Below are positions 28,290 to 38,600 of a stretch of 64,000 bases of DNA, in pieces; positions within the stretch are counted from its first letter, which is position 1, and each line of letters starts with the position of its first letter. The notes under the pieces are model-generated. The model saw nothing but the letters and a program-made list of their open reading frames with translations, did no database searches and was not told where the DNA came from. The position numbers and the translations under genes were made by a program. Origin of the DNA: Lophius americanus (taxonomy: Eukaryota; Chordata; Actinopteri; Lophiiformes; Lophiidae); assembly GCA_037951165.1 (NCBI GenBank), contig JBBDHG010000026.1, forward strand, positions 3,985,501 to 4,049,500, read 5' to 3'.

Positions 28290-31200
28290 AGATATAGATA
28301 TATATATAGATATATATCTATATCTATATCTATAGATATAGATATAGATATAGATATATATATATATATATATAGTCCATTGACCACTTTAGACCCACCA
28401 TGACCTAGAGGAAAAGCAATGACAGAACGTTGACGGATGGAGGAAGATTAAGTCGGTGAGAGGCTTTAAATGTTGGTTTCAATCCATTTTGAATAAATTA
28501 CCCAGCCTGTTGAACGGAGAAGGATGGAAAACAGTTTGTTATCTGTACACACATCCTGAACGTCATAGCATCATGTTGAAAATGGAACAAAAACGGACAT
28601 AATTTAATTTCTAAAGGAGCCGTTTAAACAAAAACGGTTATAACAGAAGGCTTTTATGTCTCATGTACACGACAATGGAATATTCAGAGCCTGAAAAAGG
28701 ACAAAATCTGGTTTCGTTTTCTGCAGACTCTGTTGAGTTTCTTAATGCTCCTCCAGCAAACTGGAGAGTTGTTGCATCATCATACCTTCCTGGTCAGTCT
28801 TCCTCTGTGGTGTTGAATTATAAAATTTGAGTCGACAAATACTGGCCTGCCATATATATTCTACAGATTTTTCACTCGTTCTTGCGGAATCGTGTACGAG
28901 GATTGTTTTCGCAACGTTATCATCTGAGCGCAGATTTTTTTTTTTTTAAATGCAAAGAAAAACTTTCCTGTTTCAATCTAAAACTATATTGTATACAGCT
29001 GATCGGCACTATAGATAACAAACATTCCTGTGAATGAAAGCTGATTGTACCCTTTCCCATTGACGAAAGTGAGTGTATTTATTTCTTGCTGTGTTGTAGA
29101 CGTCAGGACCTTAACGCTCAAAGCTTGATGTCAGCCAAATGCCAAGTTGCAGCTCAGGCTTCGGACAAAGTTTGAAGCTTTGCAAATTATTTTCCGATAC
29201 CCTAACTAATAAACTGGATCTTTGCAATAACGAAAAACAACGAACTGTCTGACACTGTCGCAGGGAGCGAGTGATTATCTTCGGCACACCCCACTGAGAG
29301 CTAAGTAACAAGTAGATGAAGAAATTCAACAACACCTATATAAAGAGTGATGTCAGAGGTAAAAGGTTGGGCACTCAGCCTTTTTGTCTTTAAACAAAAC
29401 CACAGAACTAAAGAGCCGAGGCCATCCTGCACTATTTTATTATTTATAAATAACAATGGCATATCAATCTTTTAACAGTTTTAAGTCATTTAAGATATTG
29501 TGTTTGACGTGATTGTGTTTATACATGTAAATGTCAGTGGACTAACATTTTCTCTAGAGTCATGCAGATAAGGAGGGTGAATCCCCCTGACAGACAGACG
29601 ACTGAGCTCGCTATTGAAAAACTCGTTATACAGGAAGTGGCTAAAACAATGTATTTCCTCCCCCAGTGCTGTCATTGAGCCTCAGAAGAGCTCCCACTAA
29701 TTACATGTCACCTATGTTTGGATTTTAGGTACTGAACTTCACAATGGCATTACACAACCAGAGGAAATGGGCAAATTCAAAAGAGAAGCCCTCACATAAC
29801 CAGTCCTTACTTTAACTTATAGCTTTTTCTTTCTTTTTTTTTAATCACAAGAAACTATATATAATAATCCCAGAGTTTCCTCCTGGAAGATGGGAGACTG
29901 ATAAGGACTCGTGAAGCCAAAAGCTCCCATAATATCATCTGTGGGAGATAACATCTCAAGACCTGGATGTAATGAATGAAAAGCGCGTCCGAGGGACGGT
30001 AATGGGCGGCGACACAAAGATCTAACACACATCTGTCTCTCAGTGATGTCAATCCATTTAGCTGGCACGGTAACCGTGGTCGGAGTAGACACAGTAACGT
30101 TTAAGGACACTTAACTCTACCATGGTCTGAGGATAGAAACCTCCAGCTGGACGTGAAGTAAATGCCCTTCATCGAATTTGAAGAATAATGTTAAAGTGAT
30201 AGTCCAACATGTAGCAAATACGCCTATTTTATTCCTTAACAAGACAATTGAGATATCGCTTTTATGGCTGTGGCTTACATTATTAGCTCAAGCCAGGAGC
30301 GCGTTAGCTTAGCTTAGCATGAAGACCAAAATCAGCTAGGCTGGTTTCTGCCAAAAGTGTAATAAATCAACAGAGCAGCACCTTTAAACCTCACAGTTTC
30401 AAACTTTGTATTTGTTTAAGGTAGTTAATCCCTTAAACAGACTAATGGGCATTTTAAGGGCAGTTATCTCTTGGAGAGGAGAACATGCTTTCCGGAGTCA
30501 TCCGTTAGTTGTAGTGGCAGTAACCCTGGTCTAAAAAACGTTCCTCACAATAAAATAACACTTTTTTTAATTTTAATGTAGTAGTTATGTCTTATTTCTA
30601 TTCCTTGAGCTCATACTGCTGGAGTCTCCAGCCGTTTTATACCTGATCCGCCCAATCCAACAAACAGGGGAAATGTTGGACCAAGGTTGGTGCTGAAGTG
30701 TTCAGATTGTCTGGTGAGGTGTTTAGAGATCTGGTCTCAAACCATCCCATCTGACTGCACATACATCGGGCTTTAACAAATAACATCAAACACATTTGAC
30801 ATGTTTTGGACTTGCGTCGACACCTCATCAGTTCTTTCTGAGCGGTACCACATCAGCCAATGAGAGAGACGTCTCTGTGTTTCCAAGCAACAGAAAACAT
30901 ATCTGAATTTGGCTGATGTAAGAAAGCATAAGAATGGGACAGGTGAAACCTCCGGCCCAGTTATTAGTTTAGCAAAACTTAGTTTAGCCTTCTGCTTGTT
31001 CTTTTTTTCCCTTCTCATTATAGCATCACGACTTCAAGGTGTTGGACCTCCAACACCAATCTCCATTTCTTTTACATAATAATAATACGATTTATTGATG
31101 GGACCTTTTCAGAAAAAAAAGGACCCTTTACAAAGCACACAGTAAAATAAGTTATTCAGTGGTGATCAAGAATTTTTTGAAAATATTGAAGATACTGTAG

Positions 31201-34200
31201 GAATACAGGATGAAGATCAGAGTAAAGATGCTAATTTGAAGAAGTACAATTTAAGGCAGGATTAATGGTATGGGGAGAGTTGATGTTATGGTGTGGGAAG
31301 GAGTTCTTGAGGCTCTCAACCCCATGATGGTCAGTCAAGCAGGAGCTACAGTTCGACAGATAGAGGATGAGGATCTGAGGGTAATAGAGATCTTTTGACA
31401 CCATTGCGGACATTATCAGGAAGCCAATGAAGATGCTAAAGGCCTGGAGTGATGTGTTCAAACAGAGACGTCGTGGTAAGGATACAGACAACTGAACTCT
31501 GATCCAGTTGTCATTTCTGGAGGAGTTTGTCAGGAGGACCAAAGAGGATGACATTCTAGTTATCAATGCGCAGTCTGGTGACCCATTATTTTCAAATCCT
31601 GCTTTCTATGCATGTTTGCGAAAATGTGCGAATGTGCAAGATGCAATGTGATTTCATGTTCTTGATACTCCTACATTCTCAACCTGACATGAGATAACGC
31701 TAAAAGGTTTACGTCCATGTTCGATGTTTACTGTACAGACCTGAGAGCAGTATTGACCTTCTCACCTAAATGTCAAACTATTCCTATTTAACAAAACATC
31801 TATCGTGAGTGTATGTTATCTTTTATCCATACATCAGACTGTGAAGATTTGTATTCATAGTTTCCATAAAACAGGACTTAATCATTTCCATATTGTTTTG
31901 TAAAATCATTGATTTATGGGTTAAATCATTGATTTATGGGTTCAATCATGTTACGACGTCAATAAGGGCTTACCTGGTCAAACAGCTGTTTGCCGGTGGT
32001 GCTGGGCTGGATGGCAAACTCCAGCTCAGCATCCATGGTGGTGACGCGAATGTTGACCTGTGGAGATACATGAGAAGACTTGAGTTCAAAAGCTGGCCCG
32101 GAGTGACTGAGAAGTTCTCATTCATAAGGGCCAATACAAAGTAAAGCATGTTCAACTACAGAGCACTGCTTTGGTGTGTGTGTGTGTGTGTGTGTGTTCG
32201 GTAAGGGGGTGTATTTGCAGAGTAAACACACAGGCCGCTGTGTTTATCTCTGCTTTCTCAGAGCCAGACGGGCTGCCTGAGGAGAGTTCTGCTGTAGAAA
32301 TCTGACATGTGTTTAACAAGAATATCCAGCGAGAGCTTGGACTTTTCACTTTGAAACACGCGTTTAGAAGAGGAAGCATGTCCAACACTAACGCCATTTA
32401 ATAGGCCGAAATGAGGCACGATTTGTGTTAATCTGTATGGAATGACCAAAAAGAGCACAGAATAAGAAAAAGCTCACTCCTGTTCCAAAAAAGCAGGTCT
32501 TTCACTTCTCTGGTTTATGATTGATCAGAATTCTCTGCGCTTACAAAAAAAAAGTCAGTCCATCTAACTGAAACCTGTGAATCTTGAAGTCCGCTTGCAG
32601 GGATCCAACCCAGTGATTAATGTGCGATTTCAAAACCATTAAAACTGCCTGACTGGAAGAGAAACAATATTCTGCATTGTACGTTGGCCTAGTCGTCAGC
32701 AAACCGCATCTGCATAAGACACAAAGGCCACGCAACAATGCGCAAATATTTAGAATAGCCGCTTTGATGTAACTCACATGATGACTCTTTTTCTGTGGGC
32801 ATTATGTCAAATGGTATTTGTGGGGGCTAGAAAAGGACAGTGACCCCCCGACTATTGACTGAGCTTATTAATGCTCAGTGAAAATGATACAAAGAGCTTT
32901 GTGGACAGAGCGAAGACAGAGAAGACAGTCGGCCACAGAGCCCTACAGTGACATCTGTCATCTCCGGCCCATTGTGAACAGCTAGGAGCCTCGGCGTTGA
33001 ACAAACTCAATGACACCCACCGTAAAAAGAGATGTCTGGGCCGCGGCGGTGACAACTGGTGACTCAGAGCTCCTGTGGAGCAACTGGATGACTAACTGAC
33101 CGGTTTCAATCTGAACAGACCAGCCAAATCCAATCAGAGAATCGGATGGAAAAAGGCTGCATCACGCTGGTCTGTGACATTGTCAGAATGAACAAGGCTT
33201 GACAGTGGATATTCAAAGATGGCCTCTTTTTTATTCCCAACTGCTTTTTTTGTCTTCTGCTTTCACTTAGGGGTTTTAAAATTCATAATCTATAATCTGA
33301 ACCACATAGAGTTTGTTCTCACTGCCCCGTAACGGCACACGTCCAAGCATCTTGCAAAGGCCTCCTTTGCACCAGCATCAGGTCACAGCTGAAAAGCTGA
33401 AGGTGGAGGAGGGGAAACACAGCTTTGACTCTACAGCACTATAAGGCCCTCCTTTCAGCTGCAGTGCCCCAGCACTCCCTGCCTTCATCCCCTATATCTT
33501 CACAGAGTCAAGTTGTCCAAGACGGCCTCAGAAACCGCAGCTAAAGTAACGAGAAAACTCATCTAATAATTTTTATGTTTTGACTGTAATCCGGTGGTAG
33601 CAGCTGAGTGTTTCTCTCGATGTCAAAGCAGCGTTTATTTACGGCGGTTATAGATGGAGCACGTAGAAAAACACACCCTGACCAGCAGAGAATGGAATAC
33701 GTGAATGTGCGGCGCAGACGAGCCAAGAGAAACCACTGAGCAAGTGATATCTGATCTCAAAGTAAGTCCTCCAACACTAACTCACAATAAACTGAGACCA
33801 TTCAGCGCGGTAAAGAAAACATGACACATATGCTAAAAATATACCAGGCGAAGACCCAGAGTTCCATAATGAGGAACTTCGGTGGGAGGAAAGTACAGGC
33901 GTTTATATTAACCATATAAAGCCCTAATTCACATGTCATTAAAGTAATAAGCTGCTCCATCATTTCATCCGCGGTGTGTGTCGGTTCATACATGTTGTCA
34001 TACAAAGACTTAATTACACATTTTCACTCTTTCTGCAGGAGGGTGAACATCTTTGGTAACCAAGAAACAATAACAAGCAACTCAAGCTCTTTGGTAAAGC
34101 AGGCAAGGCCCTAAAGATCAGATCAGAGTACCGAGGGCTGGGAACTACCCGCCCATGTGATCAACAGATCAAACAGGCTTACTATGAAATACTCGTGTTG

Positions 34201-35650
34201 TACTAAAACAAAAACATTTCAGGGACATCTCCTGTCCAGGAGTTGGAGAAGATTGGAAGCGGATTCCTTTCTATAAGGTAAATGTTATTATGCAGCTTTA
34301 GCTTGCAGCCAGTAGCCTAACGTGTTGACTGGAAACGACCAAATATCCGTCAGAAGTGAGTTCTAAGGTCAATTTGTTCAGTTAGTACAAACCTTAATTC
34401 AAAAGTCCACAATTTGTAATATTATACATTAAGAATAATTTGGTTTGAAGATGATATTTGTGGGACGTTATTCCTTCTCTTATTTTTTTCCTTCTCTTAT
34501 ATTTTTGCTTGATCAACCCATCAACGGTCTTGGGCTTGGTGTCAGAACCATTTTTGTTAGTTTTAATCTTCTTTATGCCCAAGTCAATAAGCTTTATGGA
34601 ATCTCCTAAGACTCCTAGCCAAGATATTACCGCGGCCAGGACTTCAAAGCTATGTGCAATCCAAATTGTTCAAGGCTGTCTGACGGTCTACTTGTCACGA
34701 TTTTGATCGTCTTCGAGTCACTTCAGTTTTTTGATGAATAGACGTTTTGTTAACTGGCATTACTTTGATTACTTTGACTTCCTGGTTTAGAACAAATCAT
34801 GCTAAAGCTATAAGCTCTAATGTGAGATGTTGTGTTAAAAGTCTGAAACTTTTCTCCATCCATCTGATCTTTTGTAAGAAATATATTGAAAATTAAAATT
34901 GTCTGGATGTGCTGGCATCACTGGCATCACTGGCATCACTGGCATCACTGGCATCACTGGCAGGCTTGATCTCCATTAGAGAGTTAAGGAGGTTATGGCT
35001 GTAATAACAGTGTCCTAGCTTTGATTTCCCTTTTCTGTGCTGCGGTTATTAGGACATAAAAGACAGACTTAGAAACTTTGTTATGTTCATGAGAAATTAG
35101 AAAGAGCCCTGCCCTGTCTGTGTGTAACATAGATGGATGTGTGCGGGCACAGAGGGGTTCACTCCCACAGCTCTACTAAGCCTAAACTAACGTTTCCTAT
35201 TCATCTATTTACCCTGACTCCTCATGTCAGCAGAGTAAACAACTGTGGAAGGGTCTCATTTGGCTCAATGCCCTTATAGATGGTGTTTTTAACACATCAA
35301 ACACAAACATTAGAAATTGCAATGTTGGAAAATCGCCAGGACAGAATTGAGATCGTATAAATGTCTGGATCGAGTTTGAGATTTTTTTATCCGATTATTC
35401 GCCCAACCCTAATTCCAATTTATGAAGTTAACAGATTGCTCTTTAATATCAAGCTCCGAAATGCAAACTAGGCGTAGGCTGTCATCTCCGACAGCATGGG
35501 TATATCCCCGAAAGGCCTCCAATCCTCTGCATTGTACAGGGAGTCCCCCTGATTGAACTCAACTTCAAATTAAATGTAAGAGATGCTTGAAAAAGACTGT
35601 TTTCTCGTAAAAAAAAGGTAGCCATGGTGATAAAACATGAACCATAAGAG

Positions 35651-35695
<45 letters not shown>

Positions 35696-38600
35696 CATAC
35701 ACATATATAAATACAGGAAAGATGTACTGTAGTCAATTAATATTAATTCATAACCAAATATGGATTAATTTGAACTAATTGTTAGGAAGTTATGTTAGAA
35801 AAAACAATGTTTTTGAAGGAAAAAGCTCCCCCTAGTCCCATAATATTCCCGACAATTCAGAGATATAATTAACAAGACGAGAATAAAGCAAAAAAGCAGG
35901 AAAAGCAAAGACCAGTGACGTATAATCGCTTGAATATATCTAAGACCTACCGCCCTAACCCACAGAGAAATTGCAGAGGTATAATTCGCAGGTAAAACTC
36001 TGATGATTAATAGAATCAAACAATTAGTCATCTGGGCGTTAATCTCTAAGTTAATACGTCAAGTAATTTCTCAGTAGATCTGTGTATCGGTAGGAATGTG
36101 GTCATATGACACCTGTTACCACACAGGGGCTTTAAGGGAAACGCTTTAAGAGAGTTTGTTTTCTTTCACACCTTCCTCTCTCACTATACATGCTTCTATT
36201 GCAGAAGAAAAATCAATCATAGCAAATAAATCTGTACATGTTAAACATTCATTCAAAATCAATATTCTTATTAGGTATCCTAAAAGAGGATTTGGTCAGG
36301 TATGCTTATTTTCTCCTACCCTGCTCAAGAATGCTAAATATTTCATCGCAACCTCTGGAGTGCAAGGACACCCCGTCCTTCCCTGTCCCGTAAACTCATG
36401 AACGGGTTGTCCTCCCTTCAGAACTGTCAATGGGGAGGGTTTAGGAACCGGTCCGGGTCAAGTGAAGGAAACGAGGTAGTCATCACCTCAGTAGTTAAAC
36501 TGAATAGGCCGCGCTAAAGGGCGGTTCAATATTTAACATTCCGCAGAGTTTGCATAACATTACAAGAGTCCTTAGGATTGAAGTGGCCGCGGGGAATCCA
36601 GTGAATGGTCCGAGGATTGTATGGCTGCTATTGAGCCGGATACTCGGGCTTTAGTCATATCCTCTAAGTATCTGTTAACGGGCTCTGTCCAACATGAAAC
36701 ACACTTCATGATTCAGAGATCAAGGGCGTGTCCGGCATATTTTAGTTATCGATTATTTAAAGGAACAAACACCGACAACGGCTCTGGAAGAGGAAACTCC
36801 CATCCACGCTGATTATGGCCACGCCTTCTATAGTCTGTCGAACTGTGTCATTCGGATAAGTGGAACATGAGTCACACAAGCATCGACACTTCACTGCAAC
36901 TCAAATCTGGTCCTGCAACCGGGCCTCTGGGCCCGTCTTCTAACTGCCTGTGTGGTGGCGTGAAGTTAAAGGGCACTTTTATGCTCTTTAAAAAGGACAA
37001 CATCATAAAAAACCATCCCAGTAGGCAAAGGTCCTTAAAAATAAGGATGCTGTGGAATGCATGTTAAGCTAGTAGGTGAAGATGTAACTTTTCAAAATAG
37101 GTATCTTGGAATAAAAAATACTCCTGCGTACAAATACCTTCTTTTGAGGTTGCTATTATTTTGTTCTCCCACATTTTAACTTAATTTGGAAAGTTGGATG
37201 CACAGTAACAATCTTCCAGGGCATTGCTTTTATTAAGTTTTTACACAAACCAGATGGATTTTGTTAAAAAAAAATGTAAAAAAAATTAAAACACTTGATA
37301 CTCAGCAAGTCTGAGCCAAAATGTTTGTTTCCATTCATCTCACTACCCCCACAAGAAAAGTATTTGGCTTGGGACACTAATAATCTTCATGCTAGTAATC
37401 TAATAGCACTCGTTTCACGGAGCTCCAAACGTGAACCCCGACTCTCTTATTGTTTGTGTCTATGTAACTTTACAAATCTCACCAATGTGAAAAGCGAAAG
37501 TCAGCATCTGCGGGGTTAATCCTAAGCACATAGCCTCCAGGAGGGAAGAGCATCAGAGGAAAAGCTTCATAAAAGCGGACTTATGTAGAAGTTATATTTT
37601 TGGTGCTGTATTGGAGAGGCGGGGTACGTCACGGTCACTAAAGCAAAGGGTCATATTAAAATCCAGGCTTGTATTTTTTTCTTAATGATCATGGAAAAAA
37701 AAAAAAAACAGGATGACATTATCATCAAACAAGGCTGTTTTGTGGTGACTGCACTCGGCGTGCTGCTGCTATCAGACAGTAGTGATGTCATTTCCACACT
37801 GGCGCTCATGACAACCATGAGGCTATTCCAAACAAAACGTCAACACACTTTATGACAGCGACGGGAGCATTATTCATTGTTATCACCATAAGCTGCTCGG
37901 CAGAACAGAAACCTGCCTCTCCAGTGATTCCAGCAGAAATTCCTTTTTTCTGTTGTTTTCCAATGAAACTAAATTATTGGTATTTTGAACCTTTTTTTTT
38001 TTTTTTATACATGTGCAATTAATTAGACTGAAGTAACTCGCTCACTGGACTTCACACTAAATGTGAAACAAACAACAGAAGCTTCATTCAAACCCGTCTG
38101 ACTCATTTTTCGGGTCCAGTAAATTTACATCACATTTTCCTTTCTAGTGTGAAACACACATGGGCTGCTCTCACACTAGACATTTCCAAACAGTAAGCAG
38201 AGAAAGGTTCATGTTCAAATGCACAGTCAGCAATAGCTAGGGTGGGGCAAATCAGTCGAGACTAATAAAAAGGGAAAACCTGTTCAGATATTTTGATACC
38301 ATTTTCACCTTTTTATTTTGTTTATCTGATGATTAAAAGTGGCATCAAAAAAGTTGTCTAAGACGATTATGATAATTTAACATTTTTCGGGGCTCAAGCC
38401 CCATATTTCAGCCTGGAAAAAAAACTTTAACAGACGAAGGACAACTCTGTGTTCATCGTGACCCCGAGGACAAAAGCAAGACATTTTTCAGCCCGTTCTT
38501 CTCATTGATGTCCAAGAAGTTGGCAGATTGATTTCAAAGATATGGATCCTGTGACTATGCCCGCCCACAGTGTGAGCACAAGGAAACGGAGCCTATCTTT

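Larger units (their letters stand above)
21013..31973. other. ezr: ezr intron (about 11 kb, the longest)
   Basis: It holds an A23 run (21391-21413), a short telomere-like GGTTAGGG run (22698-22714), two SINEs (27.69 and 28.03 kb), TA/GATA satellites (28.25 kb) and two further interspersed repeats (30.2 and 31.08 kb). A GC-richer block at 26340-26680 has no recognisable identity. Plus-strand frames around 24265-24752 match no family I recognise. Confidence 0.5.
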
